Positions 15,919-24,847 of a DNA stretch of 54,971 nt are shown here, one piece after another; the first letter of the stretch is position 1, and each line of letters starts with the position of its first letter. A program made the translations under genes and the position numbers. The notes beneath the pieces were generated by a model. That model saw only the letters and a list, made by a program, of their open reading frames with translations, had not been told where the DNA came from and searched no databases. The stretch is taken from contig NZ_JAMQQG010000282.1 in assembly GCF_023716925.1 (NCBI RefSeq), positions 1-54,971 of the forward strand, written 5' to 3'. This DNA comes from Frankia sp. R82 (GTDB taxonomy: Bacteria > Actinomycetota > Actinomycetes > Frankiales > Frankiaceae).

Positions 15919-16168
15919 AGGAATCGGGGAGGAGGGCGAGCCACGGCACCGCGCTGCGGGCGGCGGCGAGGGTCTCGGTCTCGCTCGGGTACTCCAGGCC
16001 GGAGAAGTACAGGACCGGCGTCCAGACACCCATGTCCTCCGGATCGCGGCGGAACTCCTCGAAACCGAACGTCCCGTCAGGGCGGCGAAAGATGTCGACA
16101 CAGCGATCGGCCTCAGCAGTCTGCAGGCTGGCAAGTACCACCCAGGATCGATCGAGTCGCGCGGACAT
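15917..16168 (-). CDS. Small hypothetical protein, 83 aa
   Basis: An acidic, Trp-containing protein (SWVVLASLQTAEADRCVDIF, RPDGTFGFEEFRRDPED, GVWTPVLYFSGLEYPSE), likely a small soluble alpha/beta domain. I do not recognise the family with certainty. TACCAT at 16175-16180 ends 6 bases before the ATG, supporting this start through a leaderless transcript. The last codons and the stop lie in a 16-bp tandem repeat, so its length may vary between strains. It is followed upstream by the anti-sigma/sigma pair on the same strand, but has its own promoter candidate. Confidence 0.65.
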   Translation of the reverse strand: MSARLDRSWVVLASLQTAEADRCVDIFRRPDGTFGFEEFRRDPEDMGVWTPVLYFSGLEYPSETETLAAARSAVPWLALLPDS

Positions 16169-16174
16169 TGCTGG

Positions 16175-16180
16175 ATGGTA
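16175..16180 (-). promoter_or_regulatory. Putative -10 (TACCAT) for the 83-aa gene
   Basis: The minus-strand hexamer lies 6 bases before the start codon, with no ribosome site. Confidence 0.4.
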
Positions 16181-16200
16181 GTGCCGCCCGCCGGCTGCGT

Positions 16201-16470
16201 TCAGGCCGGCGGTGCGGTGCCGTTCTTCCATCCGCGGAACGCGGTGAGCAGGGTTTCGCGCAGGTCGGGTGCCAGATCGTCCGCAGCCAGTGCGCCGGTG
16301 AGTCGTATGGTCTGACGCATCTGTTCCACGTAGGTGTCGCAGCCGTCGCACAGGTCAAGATGATCGGTGAAACGGCGCCGGGTGTCCGGGTCGAGGGCGT
16401 CGTCGAGATAGGCGGTGACGAGCTCGACGAGCTCGTTGCAGTCGATGTCCAGGCCGTGGGTCAAGAACAT
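16201..16470 (-). CDS. Zinc-finger (zf-HC2-type) anti-sigma factor
   Basis: 89 residues. The family motif H-x3-C-x2-C is seen as HLDLCDGC, preceded by DCNELVELVTAYLDDALD, which is the standard anti-sigma zinc-finger helix. No membrane segment follows, so this is a soluble cytosolic type. It binds and inhibits the ECF sigma factor encoded immediately upstream: the gap is 10 bp and GGAGG precedes ATG 16470. Redox release through the zinc site is common in the family but not shown here. Confidence 0.85.
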   Translation of the reverse strand: MFLTHGLDIDCNELVELVTAYLDDALDPDTRRRFTDHLDLCDGCDTYVEQMRQTIRLTGALAADDLAPDLRETLLTAFRGWKNGTAPPA

Positions 16471-16480
16471 GCCTCCGTCC

Positions 16481-17170
16481 TCATGCCGGTTCCTCGTGGA
16501 TGTAGTCCTCCAGCGCCTGGCGGATGCGAGCTCGTCCGCGGTGCAGCAGCACGCGCTGGTTGCCCGGTTCGAGGTCGAGGATCGCGCAGACCTCGGCCGC
16601 GTCAAGGCCCTGGACGTCACGCAGGTGCACGACCGCGCGCTGGCCGGGTGGCAGGGCGTCGAGGGCGGCGCGCAGCCGGGTGCGGATCTCGTGGGACAGC
16701 AGGGCGTTCTCGGGCAGCTCCCACGGCTGCGGCACAGCCGTCCAGTGGCCTGACCACGGCGTGCCCGGCGGATGGAACCGGCCCGGATCGACCGTCGGGC
16801 CGGCCTGCGCCTGCGGCCCGGCCTGATCGGTGGGAAAGGCACTGCTGAACGGGACACTGCGGCGTTCCCGCGCGCCCCGAGTGCGGGCGATGTTGAGCAG
16901 GATGCCGAACACCCAGGTCCGCAGGCTGGATCGGCCCTCGAACCGGTCCAGCCCGGTGAGCACGGCCAACCACGTCTCCTGCACGACCTCCTCGGCCACG
17001 GTCCGGCCGGGTACCCGACCCGCCGCCACGGCGAGCATCGACGGAGTCAACCGCCCGACCAGCTCCGCGAACGCCTGCTCATCCCCGCCCCGCAGCGCCC
17101 GCACCAGATCGGCCTCATCGGACGTGGTGGTCGACGCCGACCCGGTGCACCTCGGTTGCCGAGCCTCCAC
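16481..17170 (-). CDS. ECF-type RNA polymerase sigma factor
   Basis: 229 residues. Region 2 includes AEEVVQETWLAVLTGLDRFEGRSSLRTWVFGILLNIAR (split here at its conserved VQETW and RSSLRTW elements). Region 4 includes QRAVVHLRDVQGLDAAEV and GNQRVLLHRGRARIR. The inter-region linker is unusually long and Pro/Gln/Ala-rich (about 60 residues). The partner anti-sigma gene follows directly. GTG 17170 is supported by TATGGT located 6 bases upstream on the minus strand. Its target promoters cannot be read from this window. Confidence 0.9.
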   Translation of the reverse strand: MEARQPRCTGSASTTTSDEADLVRALRGGDEQAFAELVGRLTPSMLAVAAGRVPGRTVAEEVVQETWLAVLTGLDRFEGRSSLRTWVFGILLNIARTRGARERRSVPFSSAFPTDQAGPQAQAGPTVDPGRFHPPGTPWSGHWTAVPQPWELPENALLSHEIRTRLRAALDALPPGQRAVVHLRDVQGLDAAEVCAILDLEPGNQRVLLHRGRARIRQALEDYIHEEPA

Positions 17171-17176
17171 ACCGAC

Positions 17177-17182
17177 ACCATA
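17177..17182 (-). promoter_or_regulatory. Putative -10 (TATGGT) for the ECF sigma gene
   Basis: The minus-strand hexamer ends 6 bases before GTG 17170. A leaderless transcript is likely. Confidence 0.45.
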
Positions 17183-17414
17183 GGCAGTTTTCCTGGATCA
17201 GGGGTTGCCACGGTATGAGGTGCGAGGCGCGGTCGCTGGCACGGCGGAGATCGGGCTGAGCGACCACGGTTCGTGGGATGACTCCGGGCCTGGCAGCGAC
17301 AGAGCCGCACCGCGCACGGATGATGGTCGGGTGGTGTCGGCCACCCGACAGCAGATCGGCGAAGACGATCGGGGCCCGCGCGTAACAGCGGGCCGGTTCA
17401 GCGCACTCACCGGT

Positions 17415-18350
17415 ATGACCACTGTTCGCCACAGCCCACTGCCGGTCGGTCCGCGCTCCGGGCAGCTCCCGGGCTCGCCGTCGGCGCCGCAGCCAGGTGT
17501 CGAAAGATCGCCGTTGTTCTGCGACCCTGCCCTCGCCGCCCGCATCGAGCGGGCCGAGGCGCAACTGATCATTGAGAGCAATGTCGCCGCCCACGACCGT
17601 CGACGGGGCGACCCGCCGGGGTTCGCGATCCCCGTGGCGGGCGGGGTGGCGAGCTTCGCCGAGGACGGGTCGCCGCTCAACAAGGTCGCCGGGCTCGGAT
17701 TCGACGGCGTGCCGGAGCCGGCCGAGCTGGCCGAGATCGAGCGGGCGTTCGCTGACCTCGGCACGCCGGTGCAGGCCGAGGTCGCCACGCTCGCCGACCC
17801 TGCGATCGCCCTCCTGCTGACCGGACGGGGCTACCGGCTCGTCTCGTTCGAGAACGTGCTCGGACGTGCGCTGCCCGGCGACCACGGCCCGGTCACCCCG
17901 GCCGGGATCGAGATCAGGCCCAGCGGGCAGGACGAGATCGACCGATGGCTCGAGGTCATGGCGGACGGCGTCGCCGTCGCGGACACCGACGGGGTCCCCT
18001 CGCACGAGGGTTTCACCCGGGAGGTCCTCCTCGGGGCCATGCGTGATCTCGCCACGGCGGGCGGGGTCAGACGGTATGGCGCCTGGCACGACGGGGAGTT
18101 CGCCGGCGGTGCCAGCCTGCGGATCTCGGCCGGCATCGCGCAGTTCGGCGGGGCGGCGACCGTGCCGGCACACCGTCGCCGCGGTATCCAGTCCGCGCTG
18201 CTCGCGGCCCGGCTCGCCGACGCCGCCGCGGCCGGCTGCGAGGTCGCCGTGATCACCACCCAGCCGGGTTCGACCTCCCAGCGCAACGCCCAACGTCGCG
18301 GATTCGACCTGCTCTACACCCGAGCCATCCTCGTCCTGGAGACAGCATGA
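17415..18350 (+). CDS. GNAT family N-acetyltransferase (long, two-part)
   Basis: 311 residues from ATG 17415. The C-terminal half is the GNAT domain: the acetyl-CoA loop is VPAHRRRGIQSALLAARL, and the C-terminal strands are in VITTQPGSTSQRNAQRRGF. The N-terminal half has no clear motif and may be a degenerate second GNAT fold. Earlier in-frame starts exist upstream (for example 17205), but that sequence is low complexity. The stop overlaps the start of the next GNAT gene as ATGA, so the two acetyltransferases are co-translated. Substrates unknown. Confidence 0.78.
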   Translation: MTTVRHSPLPVGPRSGQLPGSPSAPQPGVERSPLFCDPALAARIERAEAQLIIESNVAAHDRRRGDPPGFAIPVAGGVASFAEDGSPLNKVAGLGFDGVPEPAELAEIERAFADLGTPVQAEVATLADPAIALLLTGRGYRLVSFENVLGRALPGDHGPVTPAGIEIRPSGQDEIDRWLEVMADGVAVADTDGVPSHEGFTREVLLGAMRDLATAGGVRRYGAWHDGEFAGGASLRISAGIAQFGGAATVPAHRRRGIQSALLAARLADAAAAGCEVAVITTQPGSTSQRNAQRRGFDLLYTRAILVLETA

Positions 18351-18961
18351 CCGACCCCTGCCAGCGGCCCGGCCTGGCCGGCAGCTGGACGCGGCCCGCC
18401 GGCCAGGCCGGGCCGAACATCCAGCTGTACGAAGGGGACCGGCGTGAGCTGCGGGCCCTGTTCGAGCTGGCCGAGGACTCCGCCGTCCAGCTTGCCGCCT
18501 ACCTGTCACTCGGCCGGGTGCTGGTGGCTCGGATCGGCGCGGACCCGGTGGGACATCTCCAGGTAGTTCCGACCGTCCACCCCGTCCACCCCGTCCACCC
18601 CGTCCACCCCGACCGGTCCGGTCCGTCCGAGGGGCGAACGCCCGAGATCAGGAACATGGCGGTGCTGACGGCGTACCAAGGCCGGGGTGTCGGCCGGGCC
18701 CTGATCTCGGCGCTGGTCGATCTGCTCGTCGGCGAGGGGGCGACGTCCCTGCTGGTCGCGACCGGGGCGGCGGACGTCGGCAACCTGCGTTTCTACCAGC
18801 GGTGCGGCTTCCGGTTCCGGTCCGTCGAGCGCGACGCCTTCACCGTGGCCACCGGGTATCCGCCGGGCCTCGTCGTCGACGGTATCGAGCTGCGGGACCG
18901 CGTCTGGCTGGATCTGGACCTGCCGGCCCGGCCGCCGCGCACGGGCCACCGGGCCGGGTGA
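18347..18961 (+). CDS. GNAT family N-acetyltransferase
   Basis: 204 residues. The acetyl-CoA loop is AYQGRGVGRALISALVD, followed by LRFYQRCGFRF. A perfect 9-bp repeat inserts four Val-His-Pro triplets after the first beta strand (GHLQVVPT), in the loop before EIRNMAVLTAYQ. It is coupled to the preceding GNAT gene by an ATGA overlap. Its stop lies 8 bases from that of the convergent lipoprotein gene. Confidence 0.85.
   Translation: MTDPCQRPGLAGSWTRPAGQAGPNIQLYEGDRRELRALFELAEDSAVQLAAYLSLGRVLVARIGADPVGHLQVVPTVHPVHPVHPVHPDRSGPSEGRTPEIRNMAVLTAYQGRGVGRALISALVDLLVGEGATSLLVATGAADVGNLRFYQRCGFRFRSVERDAFTVATGYPPGLVVDGIELRDRVWLDLDLPARPPRTGHRAG
18575..18610. repeat. In-frame 9-bp tandem repeat, four perfect copies
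   Basis: The unit GTCCACCCC encodes Val-His-Pro in the GNAT gene. Perfect identity indicates recent expansion; the frame is kept. Confidence 0.92.
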
Positions 18962-18969
18962 GAAAAAGA

Positions 18970-19794
18970 TCATTCGCCCAGGCGCACGGAGCCGCAGCCG
19001 GGCCTGCCCGAGACGGCGTCGTTGTCCTGTACCAGCGCGTCGAGGCGGGTCGGCGGGACGGTCGTGCTGCGCAGGCGCACGAGACGGGCACCGTCGAACC
19101 GGTAGTACGTCCGGGTCAGGGCATAGACGTTCGCAGCGGTGCTTGGTCCGCTCGCGAGGGAGAGGGCGGCATCCGGGAACGTCGAGGGCCGACACGACCA
19201 GGACTGGACCGATCCGGTCGATCCGCCGTACGCCAGGGCTGCCTGACTGCCGTCGAGGGTGACCAGACGCAGGCGACCGTCGACGTACCGGAACAGGGTC
19301 GAGACCTCGAAGCTGGCTCCTCGGTCGGCCTGGACGAAGACCTCGGCATGGCCGTCCCGGTCGGCATCGGCGGCGCCCAGCACGCGCACGCTCGAGGGTT
19401 CGCCGACCCGGAAGCCGACGCTGTCCGATCCGCCGCCGGAGTAACGCGCCAGCAGCCGGGCTCCGGTGACGCTCAGCATGTCGGGTCGGCCGTCACCGTC
19501 GACGTCACCGTCGATCGCAGGTCGGTTCACCGGCGGCGATCCGTGCGGGGTGGTCCCTCCTCCCGCCCCCAACGTTCCCCGGCCGGCGCCGCTGCCAGGC
19601 GATCGGTGCGGAGTGGTCGCCCCGTCCGGGACGGCGACCGGCCCGGCGGACGTGGCGAGGGTCGCCGGCCTGGGCCCGACGGTGGCCACCGCCGTGGATG
19701 ACGCGGAACCGGCGGAGCAGCCTGCGCTGAGGAGGATGCCGGCGATGACCGTGGTGGGGGCAAGCCGGCGGGTGATCATGGGAAGGGAGAGCAC
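18970..19794 (-). CDS. Predicted lipoprotein with FG-GAP/VCBS-like repeats
   Basis: 274 residues from GTG 19794, which has GAGGAG about eight bases upstream; ATG 19779 is an alternative without a ribosome site. The signal peptide TVIAGILLSAGC has a lipobox with Cys as lipid attachment site. It is followed by a disordered Thr/Gly/Pro linker. The folded part holds two Asp-rich calcium-type loops, DGDVDGDGRPDML and DADRDGHAEVFV, typical of FG-GAP beta-propeller blades. It is likely anchored on the outer face of the membrane; ligand unknown. It is convergent with the GNAT pair. Confidence 0.75.
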   Translation of the reverse strand: MLSLPMITRRLAPTTVIAGILLSAGCSAGSASSTAVATVGPRPATLATSAGPVAVPDGATTPHRSPGSGAGRGTLGAGGGTTPHGSPPVNRPAIDGDVDGDGRPDMLSVTGARLLARYSGGGSDSVGFRVGEPSSVRVLGAADADRDGHAEVFVQADRGASFEVSTLFRYVDGRLRLVTLDGSQAALAYGGSTGSVQSWSCRPSTFPDAALSLASGPSTAANVYALTRTYYRFDGARLVRLRSTTVPPTRLDALVQDNDAVSGRPGCGSVRLGE

Positions 19795-19847
19795 CTCGAG
19801 GAACTCCTCGCAGAGTCGTGGCGGGACACAGTCCTGGCGGGAGGCGG

Positions 19848-20600
19848 TCAGGACTGGGTGACGTCCATGAAGATCTGGACGACATCCCAGGCGTCCGGTT
19901 CGACGATCTTCTGGACGGTTCGGGCGATCGGTACCTGCTTCGTCCTCGCATCGAGCCGCTCCCGGGTGTGGGCCCGGGTTCCGCGGTCCGGGGCAAGCAC
20001 CTTGACCAGCCCGGCCGCGCCGACGAGGGCCAGCAGGACGGCAGTGCGGTCGTCCACCGTGGTGTCCACGGCAAGGGCGGCGCGGGCCCGTGCGACGACG
20101 GCATCCCGAAGGTCGGTCCGCAGCACCGGGTGCCGGGCGACCGGGACGAACAACACCTGGTCGCGGCGCCGGCCGAGCAGTCCACCGGCCACCATGTGAT
20201 CCACCAGACGAGATCGCATCCCGTCGAACTTCTCGTCGAGCCGGCGCAGCCGGGTGGTGCTGCGTCGTCCCCGGACGGTGCCGAGGCGCTGGTGCACCTC
20301 GGCGAGCAGGGGGTGCGGAGGCGGGCCGCCGATCGGCACCAGCCGTCCACGTTCGACCGTCGCGTGCCCCGAGAGGGCCAGCTCCGCGACGAACGCACCG
20401 CACAGGGCGACGGAAACCGTGTCCCTGGACGTGCCGAGCGCAGTTCCGCGCTGCGGATCCAGCGCCAGCAGCAGCAGCTCCTCGGCCAGCAGCAGACGGT
20501 CGCCGGCGGTACCGCCGTGATCCATCCAGGGTGGGGTGACGCCCGTCGTGATGCGGTCAGCCCCGGCTCCGGGTGGCGACTGCCAGGATTCGCTACTCAT
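19848..20600 (-). CDS. GPP34 family protein (bacterial GOLPH3/VPS74 homologue)
   Basis: 250 residues. The start region LLLAEELLLLALDP, then AFVAELALSGHATVE, are the defining GPP34 helices; the later part has GLLGRRRDQVLFVPV and VLLALVGAAGLVKVLAP. Eukaryotic GOLPH3/VPS74 bind phosphatidylinositol-4-phosphate at the Golgi. Actinobacterial members are widespread but lack an assigned function, perhaps a membrane-lipid-associated role. ATG 20600 is preceded by GGAG; GTG 20606 is also possible. It is divergent from the large ATPase gene. Confidence 0.88.
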   Translation of the reverse strand: MSSESWQSPPGAGADRITTGVTPPWMDHGGTAGDRLLLAEELLLLALDPQRGTALGTSRDTVSVALCGAFVAELALSGHATVERGRLVPIGGPPPHPLLAEVHQRLGTVRGRRSTTRLRRLDEKFDGMRSRLVDHMVAGGLLGRRRDQVLFVPVARHPVLRTDLRDAVVARARAALAVDTTVDDRTAVLLALVGAAGLVKVLAPDRGTRAHTRERLDARTKQVPIARTVQKIVEPDAWDVVQIFMDVTQS

Positions 20601-20606
20601 CGTCAC

Positions 20607-20953
20607 TCCTGCTCGGCTGGTTGGCCTTCGCCTCCATGGCGTGACGCGGCCGTTCCCGCGTTGTGCCCTGTCCCGGCAGGACCGGCCTGCGACGGTGGGA
20701 GGGGGACCTCGGCAGGGGATCGCCGACCGGAACCCTGGTGGTCACCTGCCTGCCGAGGCGTCCCGAGCCGACCTGGGACAGACCGCAGCCGTTTGCTGCC
20801 AGGGCATGCCGAGGGCACGACCGCGGCACATCCGCGGCACGACCTCGCCTGGTGACGTCGGCTGGATGACAGTTCTGCGGGGATGGCGGCACGGCTGCCG
20901 CGGGTTGACACCGACATGTCGGTGGGCGAGTTCGACAGACGTGTGCACTCACG
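20607..20953. other. Divergent intergenic region between GPP34 and ATPase genes
   Basis: I see no gene here. It contains a consensus-like -35 (TTGACA, 20905-20910) overlapping a perfect 16-bp palindrome, annotated separately. Confidence 0.6.
20905..20924 (+). promoter_or_regulatory. TTGACA -35 overlapping a perfect palindrome
   Basis: TTGACA at 20905-20910 is followed by CACCGACATGTCGGTG at 20909-20924, a perfect 8+8 palindrome. It lies 30 bases upstream of GTG 20954. It is a good candidate operator for the ATPase regulator gene. Confidence 0.5.
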
Positions 20954-23900
20954 GTGACGGTCGACGTTGTGCGGGTCGGGAGCGAGCCCGAGGCCGGGAT
21001 TGCGCCTGCAGCCGGGTCCGAGGCCGGGCTCGGGGTCGAGGCGCGGGTGCCGCGTGGCCTGCGGCGGTTCGTCGGCCGGGAGCGCGAACTGGCGATCCTG
21101 ACCCGGGCCGCGGAGCTTGCGGCGGGTGGGCGTCGCCAGCTGGTCGTGGTGTCGGGCGAGGGCGGGATCGGCAAGACCCGGTTGTGCGAACAGGCCGCGG
21201 AGCAGGCCGAACAGCGCGGGTTGCGGGTGGTGTGGGGATACTGCTGGCCCTACGGCGGAGCTCCGCCGCTGTGGCCGTGGTCGGCGGTCCTCACCGAGAT
21301 CGTCGGTGATCAGGGGGCGCGGCTGCTGGTCGACGATGACGGCAGCGCGACGGTCGACCGGGAGCGGTTCGCCCGCTTCCGCGCGGTCGCGGACCTGCTG
21401 GCCCATGGCATCGACGGGACACCGACCATGGTGGTCATCGACGATCTGCAGGCCGCCGACGAGGGCACGTTGCTGCTGACCCGTTTCGTTGTGCGAGCGC
21501 TCGGCCGGGCCCCGTTGCTGGTCGTGCTGGCCCGGCGGCCGGGTGGGTGGCCCGGAGCACCGGCCCACGGCGTCGACGCAGGTGGGGAGACCGGGGGAGC
21601 GGTCGAGGAACCCGGTGGTTCGGAGCGGGCCCGGTTGTTCGCCGATCTTGAGGGGGATGCGGTCGTCCTCCCGCTGCGCCGCTTCGACCTTGCCGACACG
21701 GCCGCCTTCCTGCGCGCCCACAGCCTGGGTGGCCACGGCCTGGGCAGCCAGAGCACCGAGGACGCGGACGGTACCGAGGAGGCCTCGGACGGCCGGCGGC
21801 TGGCGCGGACGGTGCTGCGGGTGACCGGGGGCAGTCCGTTGCTGCTGGGTCGGGCTGTGGCGCGGGACTCCGTCCGGCCGGGCCTGGCCGCAGTGGAGTG
21901 GATGATCGGCGGGGCGGTGGCCGAACTGTCCGCGGCGAGCCGGCACCTGCTGGGGCTGTGCGCCGTGCTCGGTCCCGGTGCCTGGGCCGGGGACGTCGCG
22001 GCACTGGCCGGGCAGCCTGTGCCGGCGGTGCTCGAGGCGCTCACCGAGGCCCGGCGCGCCGGGCTGGTCGAGCCGGCGGGCCTGGACCGGTTCGCCTTCG
22101 GCCACGACCTGGTCCGCCAGGCTGCCGAGCGGATGCTCACCGCAGCCGAGCGGCTCGACGCCCATGCCGGGGCCGCCGCACTGCTGGGCGGACGGCGAGG
22201 CAGCGAGCCTGAGCTGCGCCCCGAGGTGTTGCTGCGCCGGGCCCACCACGCCCTGGCGGCTGCCCCGCGTTCGGGGATCGACGCGGCCCTCGCGGTCGAG
22301 GCCGCTCGGGCGGCGGTCCGGATGGCCCGGGCCGCCTGCGACCATCGGCAGGCCCTCGCCCTGTTGGAGTCGGCGGTCGCCGTGGCCGACACCCACCCGC
22401 AGCTGGCCGGACGCGCCGAACTACTGGTGGAACGCGCCGAGGCGCTGCTGGCCCTTGGGCGGCTGGCCCCCGCCCGGGCCGCCTTCGCCGAGGCGGCAGC
22501 GCAGGTCGACGGCCAGCAGAACCCGCAGTTGTACGCCCGGGTGGCGCTGGGCTCGGGCGGCAGCTGGCTTAACGAGCAGCGTGACCCGCTGGACCGTCGT
22601 CGGATGCTGGCGATGGCGCGCGACGCCCTCGCGGGTCTGGCGTCCGAGGAAAACGCCGTGCTCCGGTCGTTGCTGGCCGTGCGGCTGGCCGCGGAGGCCG
22701 TCCACGACGGCGGTTCGCCGGACGCCGTGCAGGTCGCGTTGACCGAGGTCCGCCGCACCGGCAACAGCAGGGCACTGGCCCAGGCACTGTCGCTGGCCCA
22801 CCACAGCATGCTCGGCCCCGAGCATGTCCACACCCGGCTGACTCTGGCCGAGGAGATGCTCGCCGTCGCCTCTGCCGCCGGCGAGGAGGCTCTCGCGCTG
22901 GTCGCACTGATGTGGCGGACCGTCGATCTGCATCATCTCGGCGATCCCCAGGCCGATCACTGCTGGGCGCAGCTGCGGGAACGGGCCGAGGCGCAGGGCA
23001 ACGACAGCGTCCTGCACATCGCCGCCGCGATGACGGTGATGCGGCTCATCCGGGCCGGGCGTCTCGACGAGGCGGAGGCCGCCGCGCGGGAGTGCCTTGA
23101 CCTGGGTCGCCGGGTTGGTGACCTGGACGCCGCCGCGTACTATGCCACCCAGATCGCGAGCCTGCGCTGGTTGCAGGACCGACACGCCGACCTGCTCGAC
23201 CTGCCCGCCGCGGTCACGACGATCCCTGACCTGCCCGCCGCGGACTTCGCTTTCGCCGCCGCGACCGCGGCGATGGCCGCCAGGGCCGGGCGGGTGGACG
23301 ACGCCCGGGTGGTGCTGGCCCGGCTCGTCGGGCCAGGCCTGGGGAGTCTTCCCAGCTCCTGCACCTGGCTTGCCGGCATGACCGCGCTCGCGGAGGCCGC
23401 CGCCCTGACCGGCGACCAGGCCGTCGCGGACGAGGCCTACCGGATGCTCCTCCCGTTCGCGGACCTGCCGGTGATGCCGTCACTGGCGGTTGCCTGCCTC
23501 GGATCCGTCGAACGGGCGCTGGGGACGGTCGCCCGCCACCGGGGTGATCCGGACCGGGCGGTCGTGCACCATGAACGCGCCCTGAGCGCCAACCTGGCGT
23601 TCGGAAACCGGCCCGCCGCGGCGATCGCCCGGGCCGATCTTGCGGATGCGCTGGAGGCGCGGGCGACCGCGGGTGATCGTCGCCGGGCCGGCGCCCTGTG
23701 GACGCAGGCGCACGCCGATGCGGTGGCGATGGGCCTGACGGTTCGCGCCGACCAGTGGGCGGCCCGGCTGACCGCCTGCGTCTCGGGTGCCCTCGCGGTC
23801 CTGTCCCACGAGCCGGGCGGCTGGACGATCCGCGCGGACGGCCGCAGCCACACCCTGCCCGACCTGCAGGGGCTGCGTTACCTGGCAGTGCTGCTGGAGC

Positions 23901-24352
23901 GGCCGGGCCAGGACGTCACCGTGCTGGAGCTGCGCGGGGCGGCGCTGCTCGAGGCGGGCCACCAGGAGACGGCCGACCGCCAGGCACTCGACGCCTACCG
24001 CCGCCGGCTGCGGGAACTCGACGAGGCCCTCGAGGACGCGCAGACGGATGCCGAGTCGGCCCCCGCTCCCGCCTCCGGCCTCGACCGCATCCGCCGGCTG
24101 CGGTCGGAACGGGAGACGCTGCGTGATCATCTGGCCCGCGTCTCGGGTCTCGGCGGACGAAGCCGGACCTTCGCCTCGTCCCAGGAACGGGCCCGGACCG
24201 CCGTGCGCAAAGCCGTCACCCGCGCGATCGACGCGATCGACGGGGGCTCACCCGGCCTCGCCGCCGAGCTGCGGACCGCCGTCACCACCGGTCTGACCTG
24301 CCGGTACACCCCAGATCCAGAACACGGCCGGCAATGGACCGTGCGCCACTGA
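20954..24352 (+). CDS. Large AAA-ATPase/TPR signalling regulator (MalT/LuxR-like without LuxR HTH)
   Basis: 1132 residues. Residues ~38-300 form an AAA/STAND ATPase: Walker A GEGGIGKT at 68-75 and Walker B TMVVIDDLQAAD near 160. The middle 650 residues are alpha-helical TPR-like repeats (ALALLESAVAVAD, ARAAFAEAAAQVD). The C-terminal ~180 residues, with LQGLRYLAVLLERPGQDVTVLELRG, a charged coiled coil and ARTAVRKAVTRAIDAI, match the winged-helix-like domain that replaces the LuxR helix-turn-helix in a subset of actinobacterial STAND proteins. It would hydrolyse ATP as a switch and bind DNA or partner proteins. The GTG start lies downstream of a TTGACA/palindrome element. Target genes are unknown. 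Confidence 0.85.
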   Translation: MTVDVVRVGSEPEAGIAPAAGSEAGLGVEARVPRGLRRFVGRERELAILTRAAELAAGGRRQLVVVSGEGGIGKTRLCEQAAEQAEQRGLRVVWGYCWPYGGAPPLWPWSAVLTEIVGDQGARLLVDDDGSATVDRERFARFRAVADLLAHGIDGTPTMVVIDDLQAADEGTLLLTRFVVRALGRAPLLVVLARRPGGWPGAPAHGVDAGGETGGAVEEPGGSERARLFADLEGDAVVLPLRRFDLADTAAFLRAHSLGGHGLGSQSTEDADGTEEASDGRRLARTVLRVTGGSPLLLGRAVARDSVRPGLAAVEWMIGGAVAELSAASRHLLGLCAVLGPGAWAGDVAALAGQPVPAVLEALTEARRAGLVEPAGLDRFAFGHDLVRQAAERMLTAAERLDAHAGAAALLGGRRGSEPELRPEVLLRRAHHALAAAPRSGIDAALAVEAARAAVRMARAACDHRQALALLESAVAVADTHPQLAGRAELLVERAEALLALGRLAPARAAFAEAAAQVDGQQNPQLYARVALGSGGSWLNEQRDPLDRRRMLAMARDALAGLASEENAVLRSLLAVRLAAEAVHDGGSPDAVQVALTEVRRTGNSRALAQALSLAHHSMLGPEHVHTRLTLAEEMLAVASAAGEEALALVALMWRTVDLHHLGDPQADHCWAQLRERAEAQGNDSVLHIAAAMTVMRLIRAGRLDEAEAAARECLDLGRRVGDLDAAAYYATQIASLRWLQDRHADLLDLPAAVTTIPDLPAADFAFAAATAAMAARAGRVDDARVVLARLVGPGLGSLPSSCTWLAGMTALAEAAALTGDQAVADEAYRMLLPFADLPVMPSLAVACLGSVERALGTVARHRGDPDRAVVHHERALSANLAFGNRPAAAIARADLADALEARATAGDRRRAGALWTQAHADAVAMGLTVRADQWAARLTACVSGALAVLSHEPGGWTIRADGRSHTLPDLQGLRYLAVLLERPGQDVTVLELRGAALLEAGHQETADRQALDAYRRRLRELDEALEDAQTDAESAPAPASGLDRIRRLRSERETLRDHLARVSGLGGRSRTFASSQERARTAVRKAVTRAIDAIDGGSPGLAAELRTAVTTGLTCRYTPDPEHGRQWTVRH

Positions 24353-24365
24353 GCGCCGGGGATCC

Positions 24366-24653
24366 TCAGGTGAGGCTACGGCTGCCGGCGACGTCGTACT
24401 CCACCACCGAGGCGGACAGCATCGCGGCACCCTGATCGTCACTCGGGCCGCTGCCGCGGAACGCCTCGACGTCGGCCTGCGTCTCCCAGCGCTCGAAGAC
24501 GTTGATACGGCCCGGGTCCACCAGGTCGGCGGTGATCGAGAAATCCAGGCACCCGGGTGCACTGCGCGCCTGCTCCACCACCCGCACGCAACCCGCGAGA
24601 TAGCCCTCCCGCTGGTCCGACGCCACCACCAGATGCCCCGCGACAATCACCAT
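24366..24653 (-). CDS. Antibiotic biosynthesis monooxygenase (ABM) domain protein
   Basis: 95 residues. The ABM ferredoxin-like fold is visible: MVIVAGHLVV at the start, CVRVVEQARSAPGCLDFSIT, NVFERWETQADVEAFR, then a last strand VVEYDV. Members act as small cofactor-free monooxygenases on quinol or polyketide substrates, or are of unknown role. ATG 24653 has a GGGAGC ribosome site; an upstream in-frame start at 24713 lacks one. It is convergent with the large ATPase gene (13-bp gap). Confidence 0.87.
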   Translation of the reverse strand: MVIVAGHLVVASDQREGYLAGCVRVVEQARSAPGCLDFSITADLVDPGRINVFERWETQADVEAFRGSGPSDDQGAAMLSASVVEYDVAGSRSLT

Positions 24654-24805
24654 CCGCTGCTCCCATCCTCGTCCCCGATGCGGCCCATCCTCACGGCCGG
24701 TCCTGGCCGCCACCGGGCACGGCCCCTACACCCGGCGGTCCGGGTTCCCACGCGCAAAGCCGTGGTCGCAGGTTGCCACCGACAGTGACCGTAGAAGGTG
24801 AAATA

Positions 24806-24847
24806 GTTTTTGCCACGAAACTTACCCAGCTAAATGTCACCAATTGG
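24806..24847 (+). repeat. Left member of a diverged inverted pair
   Basis: 42 bases that match the reverse complement of 25334-25375 at 29 of 42 positions without gaps, including the shared core AACTTAnCCAGnTAAAT and the end ATTGG. Both copies lie in the AT-rich stretch. Confidence 0.55.
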
